Shown here in pieces: positions 48,011 to 58,641 of a stretch of 64,000 nt of DNA. The stretch is from Bostrychus sinensis. Taxonomy: Eukaryota > Chordata > Actinopteri > Gobiiformes > Eleotridae. Each line of letters begins with the position of its first letter. Position 1 is the stretch's first letter. The stretch covers positions 17,711,229 to 17,775,228 of the forward strand of contig CM036248.1 in NCBI GenBank assembly GCA_020698575.1. Direction: 5' to 3'. The translations under genes were made by a program, and so were the position numbers. A model generated the notes under the pieces. It was not told the origin of the DNA, made no database searches, and saw nothing but the letters and a program-made list of their open reading frames with translations.

Positions 48011-48559
48011 AATCATATAATCTTTAGTGTAACTCAATAAAAAATATTTGTGAATAAATATTTATGTTACTTTATGGGGACCAATGAATGAAATGGTGTA
48101 ACCAGACTTTTTTGCATTTTCAAATTTCATCTTACAATTTATAAATTTAGAATGTTTTAGCAGGACAGAAACGGATGAAATTTAGAGATTATTTGAAGTC
48201 CTCCTGAAGTTTTTCATCCATCACACCTCAACCCCGGATCTCACCTCCCCTCTACCTCTGCTGGCACTTTTACACCCTCTTCTTACAGTCTGTCTGACAA
48301 ACCTGTTTACAAGTAGAACAAATCTCTAAAAAGTGCTTCATTAACATAAAGAGCATTGACACGAGCTCAGTGCAAGAGGTTTTTAAAACCTCCTTCCTCC
48401 TTCCTGTTCAGACACCTCCAGACAGGGGTTCCTGTATACTGTGTCATCTTACCATACTTTTTCTCCTCATCATCTTACAGCAGCAGCTTCTTGTTATGTA
48501 ATGCGCCTGCATTTGTTTCAACTGCACACGTCAAGCAAATTGGCAAAGACATACAAGTG

Positions 48560-49075
48560 TTTCATCTTTAACCAATGAGGCATAACACCTGCCTGTTATT
48601 GGTGGTCTTAATGTTATGTTTTATGTCTACTTGCAGCCCCATACACCACAAACTGTGATGCACTGTGAGATCTAACACCTTTCTATCAGAAACAGCATTA
48701 ACTTCAGCCGTTTCAGCTACAGTAGTTCGTCTGTTGGTTCAGACTACACAAGCCAGGCTTCACTTCCCACACGTGTTGACGGTTTACCACTTTAGATAGC
48801 TACTGACCACTGCAGACTGGGAACACCCCACAAAAGCTGCAGTTTTGGAGATCCTCTGCTCCAGATATCTCGCCATAACAATTTGGTCTTTGGTCAAGTT
48901 GCTCAAATCCTTACCCATGTCATTCCTGCTTCTAACACATGAGCTTGGATGACAAAATGTTCACTTGTTACCTAATGTATCCCACCCACCAACAGGTGCC
49001 ATGATGAAGAAATAATATGTGTTCTTCACTTCACCTGTCAGTGGTCATAATCTTAGGGCTGATCAATGTATCTGG
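48560..49075 (-). mobile_element. Internally deleted Tc1-like transposon, second copy
   Basis: Antisense blocks in order: gcagccccatacaccacaaac, aacacctttctatcagaaacagcattaac, ccactgcagactgggaacacccc, gctgcagttttggag, tgctcaaatcctta, and cctgtcagtggtcataatctta. They match the family at 40112-40598 and 61200-61975 but retain different internal parts. No intact transposase remains. Confidence 0.7.
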
Positions 49076-49754
49076 CTTTAAGAGCAGATGGTGTGGTTAT
49101 GGCAAGGCTTGTTAAAGGAATAGTCATGTTCTTTTTTTGTTAGGTAGACCGCCTTAAACCCATCTACGAACAGCGACAGTGTTATGTGAGGTATGCATCA
49201 AAAATCTGGACGATCTATTTTTCTTCATATCCTGGTTATATTTGTGAGTCCCCGCCAGTGTCTTGTCTGTGTGTGGGTATTCTGTCACTCACTTAGATGT
49301 GGGCAGAGATGGGATCATTTTCAGACTTCCAGATTTATTCTCCTAGCGACTCAGGAGCCAATATTAGCCGCGCGGTCGTTGTGTTACCCATGAGTACGTT
49401 GCCGTGGAAACATTGCATAAGAGGGAGTGGGATTGTGGGATGCCCCTTGCTGATTGGGAGACAAGGTGGCAGCTCTTTCCTCCGCTCCCCTTGTCTTCCT
49501 TGTATCTTCACTTTTACTAACTGTATGTGTCACAACACTCGAGCTGTGACTGTGTAGCGCATGTTAGATTAACTTACGCACGTCTACAACAAAAGCTCTC
49601 TCCCATACAATACACTTAGGGCAAAGTTTCTGACAAGGAAGATAGGGATCATTCTAATAAACTAGGCTTTCTATGTAAAAAAAAATGGCAAGAAAATTGC
49701 ACTGCTTTATGAAAACAAATCTGCCTTTGCCTCATATAACCACAGCATGATTCT

Positions 49755-49865
49755 AGTTGCTCCCTTTCTGTCAGGGGTTGCCACAACATGGGCAGGTTTT
49801 TAATCCAGATGCCCTTTCTGGTGCAAACTTCTTCATTTATCCAGGCTTGGGACCGACGCATATTG
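49755..49865 (-). repeat. Family B SINE-like repeat, antisense, partial
   Basis: Blocks: ctccctttctgtcaggggttgccacaac, gatgccctttctggtgcaaac, and atccaggcttgggaccgac. Confidence 0.55.
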
Positions 49866-50149
49866 TACCTGAAGTTGATCTTACTCGCCAAAGGCAGGGG
49901 AACTAACTTGACAAACAGGAAGCCTAGTGTTTCAAGGGGTTTTTCAGCACACTCTATGTATAACTATGTATCATTATAGCTTTCTACTATATAGTGCAAG
50001 GTAGATTTTATATGTTTTATTAGTCTATATTATCTAAAAATAGCATGCTAGAGATGTACGTGCTAACAATTTGGACTCTATGATTTGTGTAAGGATGAGG
50101 AGTGGTTTACTCAGTTTTTCTTAGTAGATTTTTTCTTCTTTTGGCTGCT

Positions 50150-50230
50150 TCCTTATGGGGTCGCCACAGCTAATCAATCGCACTGTGATTTTGGACTTCC
50201 CGTGACTGGATTAAGCAACGATAACACACG
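50150..50230 (-). repeat. Family B SINE-like repeat, antisense end fragment
   Basis: The segment ttttggctgcttccttatggggtcgccacagctaatc corresponds to the family end, which in sense reads GCTGTGGCGACCCC. Confidence 0.5.
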
Positions 50231-51039
50231 CAAAGAAGTAGTCTGGTATCTGTCAATTTGAGTTAGATTTCCAGATTAAATGCAATTGGACATACATTTA
50301 CCAATCAGTAAAAACAGGAGGCAATACCAACAATTGCAAAATACAAGGATTTAAAAATATGCAACCAACTAGAAAAGCAAATCTTTGCATACAGGCTACA
50401 GCCCGCACAAATGTGGATAAACAGTTATGAGCTTACATAGGAGAAATGTTTGACACACATTCTTTTGCTATGAAAATGAGTGAGGCTGGTGTACCCAGCA
50501 TGATAACACACTCCACTATCCACAAATGCATTAAAAAAAAATATTTAGCACCCACTAATTGAGATCAGGGCCTTGGTTAGACTTGTAGCAATCTACAAGT
50601 TCCCATTGAAAGATTTATTGCAGAACGCCCAGTCCTGTATGCAGCAGCTTACACATCACTTCATGAACTGCACACTGTGTCAGCCTTGTCTGTGGGAGGC
50701 CTTGACTGAGTTGGAGAGGATAAGGCTTTGTTGAGTCCACAGAGACTTCATGTTCAAGACTGCATGACTTGTCCTTCCATGGCTTCTGTACAGCGAGGCC
50801 TGCTGTGTGTCCATACCAGGAGGATGAGACGGAGACAGCAGGACGAGGAGGGGAGGACAGCGAGTGGCCTTGGCTCTTAAGACAGGACCATTTATCATCT
50901 ATGGACTCACTGACTGCAACTGCCAGGCTTAAAGAGAAAACAGGATTGGATTAGATATTATAAAGCACCACTACCTGAGTTTATTTTTCTGTTTCCGTTA
51001 AAAACACCCTTCTGCCACAATAGCAGGTGCCTTATGCTT

Positions 51040-51115
51040 TATTAGAGGTTGTGGATGGCGAGTGCCTATAACAGCAACTATGGGCCTTAAGTAGGGTACA
51101 CCCTGGATAATTTCC
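51040..51115 (+). repeat. Family C repeat, short fragment
   Basis: The blocks aacagcaactatgggccttaag and tagggtacaccctggataat match the middle of the copy at 51905-52175. Confidence 0.5.
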
Positions 51116-51514
51116 CTCAAATCAAAAAATTGCATACTTTAATGTAACTATAGTAAAAGTATGCATCCTGCACATTTCCTAGTAAACTCATAAAGATTTG
51201 ACATAATTTTGGCACTATTTAGTGGCACATTTAACCTCTAATAAAGTTTCTAGGTAATTAGCATTTTTCCTCAATGTATCAAGCCAAAGGAGGAGCAGAG
51301 TGGGCTGCCCCTGTGTGAGGGAGCTGCCTCAGTCCATGTGTTTAGTGAGCACCATCTGCTGCCTCTATAGAGACAGGAGTAGGAATATTTGGTTGATTAG
51401 GAGAGGATCTGTGGCAGCATTACCACCACTTTCAGGTCAAGCCACAACTCTGAATGCATAGAGCTGCCAGTATGCTCAATAATCTGAATTGTCTTGTGAA
51501 TTGTGTTGTGGTAG

Positions 51515-51720
51515 GTGCAGATGTGGGCGGCCTGATGGATCTGGAGACCCTGTACCGCGGAGTAGAGCAAAGCATCAACCACACACGGGCGGGACGCACC
51601 CGCAGACACACCATGGACCGGGCCTACAATATCGAGGTGCTGCTGGGGGTCGACGACTCTGTGGTCCAGTTTCATGGCAAAGAGCACGTCCAGAAATACC
51701 TCCTCACGCTCATGAACATC
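51515..51720 (+). CDS. adamts2: ADAMTS2/3/14-family procollagen N-endopeptidase, exon B (furin site and protease start)
   Basis: The exon supplies two bases to a codon shared with exon A and then 68 codons, ending exactly at a codon boundary before a consensus GTAAGT donor. It encodes the end of the propeptide with an N-glycosylation site (NHT), a furin-type RTRR at 51595-51606, and the mature N-terminus. The last stretch, YNIEVLLGVDDSVVQF then HGKEHVQKYLLTLMNI, is diagnostic of this subfamily. As I remember the paralogues, Q in VVQF and K in VQKY match ADAMTS2, while ADAMTS3 and 14 have R and N. The zinc-binding HExxH motif lies further on, outside the window. There are two in-frame acceptors, AG at 51513-51514 and 51519-51520; the first gives a propeptide length closer to relatives. 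Confidence 0.92.
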
Positions 51721-51904
51721 GTAAGTGTCTCCTGATATTTGTAATATGGGTTTCATATAACTGTAAACTGTATATGACAAAGTGGGTTCATTGTTTGCCA
51801 CATCAGAGCTAAATAATGTCTGTAAATGTAGGTGTATTGGGACCACAAACTATGCCAAAGCATCAACTAACTAACTCTAGCCACATATACATAACCTAAA
51901 ATAA

Positions 51905-52175
51905 CATTCATTTATCTTGATCTGCAGGTTCCAGTCAGGGGGTTTACAGGTGGCTGGAGCCTATCCCAGCAACCACAGGCCTAAGGCAGTGCACACCCTG
52001 GGCAATAGCCCGTTAGTCACAGGGCTGACACAGGAACATACTCTGATAGACAATCATTCTCTTTCACATTCATTTACTAGGGGCAACATTGATTCACCGA
52101 TTCACCTATACAGGCTCCTCTCAGAGAGATTGTGAGTCGTCTGAACGCATGACCTCTTTGCTTAGAGGTGACAAC
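51905..52175 (+). repeat. Family C LINE-tail-like repeat, best copy
   Basis: Blocks: ggtggctggagcctatcccagc, aaggcagtgcacaccctgggc, gtcacagggctgacacagg, gacaatcattctctttcacattc, ggggcaacattgattcacc, and a following segment with gtctgaacgcatgacctc. The order is the familiar fish interspersed repeat. The reading frame across it is not a gene. Confidence 0.6.
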
Positions 52176-54859
52176 ATAAAACATAATGCAGTTCTACCTA
52201 AGAACCCTCTTCATAAACCTGACTAGAGAAGGGTTCTGCAAAGACATACAAGTGTAGTATTGACCCAAAGCGTGTTAACATAAGGATGTATGGTAAACCT
52301 CCATTTCCAGCACAAATGTTGCTCATATGATGGGATAGGATTTCCTTTGTATGGACAAAAATATACAATAAAAAGTATATAACTTGACTTTAAATTACCA
52401 ACAGTAAGGTGAAGGTTTTGCTTTACCAAATTGTAACATTTTAGTGAGAAAAGGTGCGAGTTCTGTCAGAGGTAAGTCACTGAGAGGTCACAGAAAGAGG
52501 CTAACACACAGAGCAACAGGAATAAGCATCCAATTCTCCACTGACATGTTCTCATCCAGCAATCAGCCGCCGGTAATCCTTTCTGCACTATCTGAATATG
52601 ATGAGATTTCATTGGTCTGTGTCTGCCAGCGTGTGTGTGTGTGCGCAGCTCCGGAGGGCTCCACATATTGTCTCATGTCATGTCATCATTCATTGTGTCG
52701 GAGAGGGGCACGACCAGCGGGCTACAACAACCACACTTTGGCCATCTTTGTGCCCCTGAGTGCTTCTACTCCAACAATCCCGACTTTACTCTTTGCAAAT
52801 TAAGCCTGTGGTGGAACAAGGTTGTATTAATTTGTGTTGTGTGTATTGTTTGTGTTAGAGCCTGCTGTGCAATCTCCGACTGTTGAGCAGGTGCAGCACT
52901 GCCACACCTCTTTGCCTTAGCTCTGCACAAGAACAAGAGACTCTGTGTCGTGTGCGCCTCACCTTTTTGGAGATATTTGTTTGACAATCCAGGAGAGAGG
53001 GGAGCACACTCTGTCGCAGCCCCACGTCTAATCTGTAGGGGAAGGAGTATTTTAAACCGAGCATTCAGAATAAATTACTGACAGTCAGATAAACAGAGAT
53101 AAATAAATAAATATGGCGCTGCCTCCCACACTTGGCATCTGGGCGACTTTCTTCTTGAAAGTTTGCTTTGCTCACTTCAGGACGGGTGCGCACTCGATCC
53201 CACTTTCATTCGGTTCCTGACTCTCTCTCTCTCGCAGCGCTTTACATTGTTGCTCCTCCATGACTTGACTAGTTTATGCCTCAGTGTTGCAAACTTTCGA
53301 AGTACGATGCAAGTGATATGCAAAGACATACTTCAGTACAAGGTAGATTTATTTTCTCTAAATGGACTGCTTTATACAGTAAGAAAGCTTTTAGAGTTAT
53401 TCTTATGGAGACAAATTGCCTCCATACATCTGGCCATTGTGAGCATATTTGTTGCAAGAATTTTCTTAAGGTGAGACACTACAGGTGAATGGGGTAAGAT
53501 ATTTTAACTAACTATTATTGTGAAACTAAATAATAGGCATCAACATGAAAAAATGCACGTTCATCTTTATCTTTTTAAAACTAACTAATCAACTAACTAA
53601 ATCTGAATATTAGATACAGCCAGGTTTAAAATGATTGCATGTTGTTGACATATTAAAGGTTTTTTTTTTTGTTTTTGTTTTTTTACAATGGGAATTATGG
53701 ACATCCTATTATGTGCTTCAGTAAATTGGAGTATACTGCCAATAGCTGTGAGTATAATGAGTAAAATGCCCAATAAATCTAGCTAGGATAGAATACATAT
53801 CAACAAATCTGTAAAAGCCTTCCTACTTGGGGCTGGAAATGCAGTGCTTGTATGTGCTACTGAGGTGTCAGACTCAGTGTGAGAAAAAAAATTAATTTGA
53901 GAACGAAAGAAGAAGACGGCCTTTTGGAGTTAATTTTTCAGGTGCAAATCTACAGACAGAAGTTGACAAAATGTAATGAAATAAACACCTTAATGCATAG
54001 ATTGGACATTTTCTTTTATTTAGTGTGAAATCGCACACTAACATGGAAGAAAACTATCCTAAAATCTCCCAGTTTATGTTTTTACCTGTAGTATCTTGCC
54101 TTAATATCACTTATTTATACAAGGTTAGTGTGCAAACAACAACAACCCCTTGAAAACACAGAGAGATTGGCACTTAATGAACAATTATAATGTGTGCTCA
54201 AGACTTAATCTGCCCTCCATAAAATGATTTGGTTCAAGGATATAGCTGAGATTGTGAAATATTACTGTGTCTCAAAGCAACTGTTGCATCTTCTCTCCCT
54301 AATAGATCTTTGCCTGTGTTTGTATCTTTTAATAAACTACAGGAGATGAGTTGAGGGTCAAATATCATCACACTCACAGCAGAGAGATAAAGAGTGGAGT
54401 GGATTTTTCAATGTTTGCAGTGTTAAGATAAAGCCTCATTATTGGGAGATATTGTGACAGCTTGTAAATTAAACACTGTATGTTAACAAGTTCTTTTATA
54501 CATTCATTTGCATTTATTTAGCCATTATAATAATTTGACTTTTCTTAATAATAGTCCTACATCGAACTATATTTACTTAAAATTTTTAGATTATGTAATT
54601 AGTTGTGACCTCAGTGTGTGGCTAATGTTGTTTGGAATTTCGCTCACTTGTATCCTGTCCCATTTATTTTTTGCAGTCTTCTAGAGAGACAGATTATAAT
54701 GCAATAATAATGCAAAGTGCAGCAGGAATTGTGCAGTTACTACTACACAACACATATAACTGGATTCCTTTACTCATTACTACGTATTATAGTATATAGT
54801 TACTGTTTATTCAACTCATTAATGTTGATTTTTTGGAGAAATTTTATTTTGTGACTGCA

Positions 54860-55080
54860 TTTTACTTAAAAGTAAAAGTGAGTTGTTTGTTTGTTTTTTG
54901 TTTTTACCTTGGGGGCAAGTAATAGTAGCAGTAGTAGTAGAAGTTGTTGCAGTAATAATACTAGTATTAGTAGAAATAGTTGCAGTTATGGCAGCAGCAG
55001 TAGTAGCAGTAGTTTTATTATTAGTGGTAGCAGTGTGGAGTGGTAGTACCAGTATTTCTACCGGATCTGCATCTTGACTC
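54860..55080 (+). repeat. TAC-rich interspersed repeat, copy 4
   Basis: The copy starts tttacttaaaagtaaaagtgag and continues as an imperfect (GTA/GCA)n array through about 55050. Its Val/Ala-rich reading frame is a repeat artefact. Confidence 0.6.
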
Positions 55081-56079
55081 CTTTCAACTTTATAGTGTTT
55101 CTGTTACTACCACCCCCACTATCCCCTTTACTGGCACTGCACATTTTCGGATACAGTGAGATGTGATGAAGACAGGAACATCCCACAATATCCCACTTGA
55201 CTACATTTTACTTCCAGATAATGCCAATGCTAGAGTAGAGATTGCTTTGCCCCAAGACCTATTGTAACTTTTTTTTCATTGGTGTAAAAAGACTTTGTGT
55301 GGCTTGTGAGTGCCCTGTTGGTATTGTGTCATAAATTACAATCACAACCCATGCTGTATAAAATGCTAAGTGCCCCATTACAAAGTGGAGACATATTTCC
55401 TGAATGCGCTGCGCTACAATGTTCTGTGTCCAAATGCCAGGCAGAGGTCAGTGCTCAGTGATGGATCTCGTGGCCAAACGTGATCCGTCTGTTCACCTGT
55501 GCGTCTTCCATTAACGAAGACCTTTAGAGGGAGCTGCAAAGTGTTAATTACATTCTCTGTGGATATAAGTCATTTACAACAGGGGAGGAGAGAAAAAACG
55601 GTTTCATTTTAGCGATTGGCTGGTACAATGTAGAATCACCTTAGGACATTGTTTTAGGACAGAGATGTCCAAAGTGTGGCCCAGGGGCTAGTATTGGCAC
55701 AGGACAAGATTGCACACGGCCCAAGGCTTCTATGATAAAAAAATTTGCTCATGGTTTATTACAGTATTAAACACCAGCCAAACCTTGTGTAGCTTATTAC
55801 TAAACAACAGAAAGAAATGTCATGATTTAATATCGAACCCGCTACAACTGAGTTAAAGGTGTGACACACTTATGAACTTATTCATATCTAAATACAGACA
55901 GAACTATAAAAGTACTGTGTATAGCTGGTAATCATTGGTCGACTGCCTTCATGATTACATGTTGTTGCCATTTAACTTCTATTTTTATATTGCACAAAAC
56001 ATCTCAACCTTAAGCCCATGTGTAATTGCAGTAATTCCTTGTTCATAGACATAATTAAATTAGGTTATGATTGCTTCAG

Positions 56080-56345
56080 CGGATCATCTGCCTCCATCTA
56101 GCCCTGTCCTCACCAACTTCATGTCCTCTTTCTATATCCATAAATCTTCTCTTTGGTCTTCCTTCTACCTGGCAGCTCTAGTCTCAGCATCCTTCTGTAC
56201 ATATATCCCCTATTCCTCCTCAGTACAGGTCCAAATCATCTCAGTCTGGCCTCTTTGACCTCATCTCCAAAACAAATCTATTCCTAATTCTACTTATACT
56301 CGTCACTACCAAAGAAAACATCAACATCTTCAGCTCTGTTACTCT
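56080..56345 (-). pseudogene. Decayed C-terminus of an RTE-type LINE polymerase, antisense
   Basis: Read on the minus strand, pieces such as GDEVKEARLR, a stop where Trp is expected, FG, then LELPGR and MDIERGHEVGEDRARWRQMIR are recognisable. This is the same C-terminal region as at 28449-28855 (KVREARLKWFGHLQRR). Frameshifts and stops show it is dead. Confidence 0.65.
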
Positions 56346-57249
56346 TGTTACCAGCATTACAGGACAATTCAAAGTATAACCAAATGCTGCTCAACTACCT
56401 TTTCCTCGATTCCAGTATATGTAGTTTCTGTGCTTTTATATACTGTAGATTGTGCACATTTAACATTGAATTAAATGAGCAATTTGCCAGTAGAGACAGT
56501 TTTTGTGGTGGTTCTTAATAAGTTTCTTTTGCCCTCCTCAGCCTGATCCACTTACATAAATGCCAATGCATACATGTATCCATTTTTCATTCTGTCCTCA
56601 TCCTTTCAGGGTTAAGTGACGTGGCCTGGCTGCATTATTTATCTGAGAGTAATGATTTGGACCTGCGGACCCCTGGGTCTGCATATGTTACTAAAGGAAC
56701 ACGCACAAAACACAGTGGGACAAATATAGGCTGTGTTTTTACCTGTGGGCTGGTCATTAGAGACAGCACAGCACACACAAGGATGATTATTAATGAACAA
56801 ACTAATAATGTCATTCTTAAGTCAAGTGATTTAGTTTTGGCTGTTGTCTTGATTACTTCTTTGCTTTTTACTTGCACAGTCATTGTTTGAAGGCTGTGAA
56901 CTTACTATTAATAATCAAGAGTATACATTTTATTTATTTTACTTTGAAATTACATTACATTAATTTCTCAGTAAAAGAGAAATAAATCTGGTAACCAAAA
57001 GCTTCACGAGAGATGTAACATTCAAAATAGAGCAATATCACTCAGTTACAGGCCAGTTGGCAGACTTGCTGGGATCCCAGAGCAAGAAGGCTTCATGTGG
57101 GCCCCCCATAATAGAAAATAAATAAGGAGGACCATTTTCTAGGCCCCCTCTAATTCTGTGGCCTGGGACAACAGACCTGGTTGCACCCCCTTGTCAACTA
57201 CTATGCCTAGATATATTTATATGTATATGCTTCAGGGGCCTTCAGTTGG

Positions 57250-57400
57250 TGAAGTGTCATCCTGTCATGCACCACCACAAAAATTCACCCTTGTGCCAGT
57301 CCTAACCCCATATAAATGACAGAGGTATAGAAACCAAATTAAATAAGCAAATCAGATGATTTGCTGTGGCAATCCCTGAATGAAAATGAACAGCCAAAAG
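57250..57400 (+). repeat. Family B SINE-like repeat, sense copy
   Basis: Blocks: cccttgtgccagtcctaacccc, tataaatgacagaggtatag, gcaaatcagatgatttgctgtggcaatccctgaatg, and an aacagccaaaagag end. Confidence 0.6.
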
Positions 57401-57584
57401 AGCCTTTCTTAGCTTCATACAAATTGTGATGTTTATAATAATTATTTCATATACTGAATATTTGTCCGCAAGCCATAACCATCACAGAGAAATGCTTAAA
57501 ATACTTAACAATATTCCAGTTTGTACCTGTATCATGCTGGTGTTAGTCTCCCATCTATCATGAGTGACACTGGGGTTTGGTTTT

Positions 57585-57725
57585 GCAAGGTGGGACCCTT
57601 GTACTAGTCCCAAGCCCAGGTAAAGGGAGGGGGGTTGCGTCAGAAAGGGCAAATATGTGCCAAAAGCCAAAGATGTGATATGTGAATCACTGTGGTTACC
57701 CCTGAAAGAAAAGTAACAACCATAG
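57585..57725 (+). repeat. Family B SINE-like repeat, sense copy
   Basis: Blocks: cccttgtactagtcccaagcccaggtaaaggg, gggttgcgtcagaaagggc, atgtgaatcactgtggttacccctgaaag. This and the copy at 57250 lie in tandem orientation about 190 bp apart. Confidence 0.6.
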
Positions 57726-58641
57726 GGCACTTCATTACTTTTATGTCTTATACAGACTCTCTTATAATAACATCTATACAGTCAGTGGTGGGCCAAGCCC
57801 AACCTATCATTTTCAAACACAAAACATACTTATAGCAAATTACCATATTATTTTTAATAATCTGATGTGTCGTATGTTATTATTATCTTACATTGTATTA
57901 TCACCATGCTCGCTTTTGTTTTGTTTTAAAATAAACCAGTATTGCAGCAAAGAACGGAAAAAGGGATATTTTTTAATTAGCCCAAGAACCACATGGCGCA
58001 TTACATTAGAGCAGTGACTCACAGGCATCCGTCCCGCCCCGTTCATATCTACAGCATTAAGAGCTAAAGTTGCTAAAGTAGTTGCGTAGCCTGTACTTCT
58101 GAGTGATGGCGGCGGTCATAACAAGCTATTGTGACCAAAGTTTATTATTACTGATAATCTATAGCAGTGCGTAGTTTGGAGGATTTTTCTAAGACATTGA
58201 AATTAACTCAAATCAATGTTACACCTGGAGCAGGGCGGGTTTCCGAACACTGAAGATAATTCAATAATTTCTCCAAAGTTTATGGGACATTGCCTGAATG
58301 CTGGACTTTCAATCGGACATATTACAGAAGCCTAAAGGGACAGAGTGATTAAGGTGCTTTATTAACACGTTAGCCTCGCTTAAAGGAGGGATAGAAATGT
58401 AATTTAAAGGTAACTTGCATGTATCCAGCTCCATTACAAAACATGACCTAACTTTAGGCTAACGGGACTGCACTCTGCTCTTTCTGTTATTGTTTGGCTG
58501 TTCATAATTGTCAAGTGGTTAATTTAGGAATAAAAACTTTATATTTGTGTTGTACTGAGTCTGAAGTTTTTAAAAATATAGAATATGTTTTGAAATTTTG
58601 TATTTAAATTTGATTTTTTTCTGGAATTACTTAAATCAGCG

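Larger units (their letters stand above)
17594..51514 (+). other. Complete 33.9-kb intron between exons A and B
   Basis: The intron starts GTCAGT at 17594 and ends GTAG at 51514, or at 51520 if the second acceptor is used. The joined codon is G|GT (Gly) for the first acceptor or G|AT (Asp) for the second; both keep the frame. The intron holds the Rex3 element and most of the MITEs listed. Stretches with nothing recognisable beyond AT-rich intron sequence include 21240-21940, 23120-24730, 29500-30960, 31210-32160, 32250-33050, 34900-35850, 36100-36640, 36750-38930, 39000-40100, 44040-44820, 45530-46310, 46810-47560, 48020-48550, 49080-49750 and 50240-51035. Confidence 0.85.

Noticed and set aside
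49144..49190. 47-bp exon-like segment (ttttttgttag | ... gtgag | gtatgc) coding VDRLKPIYEQRQCYV
   Set aside because: Splice-like borders are present, but the peptide does not belong to ADAMTS proteins, 47 bp would break the frame between known exons, and the preceding 'ttaaaggaatagtcatg' is repeat-like.
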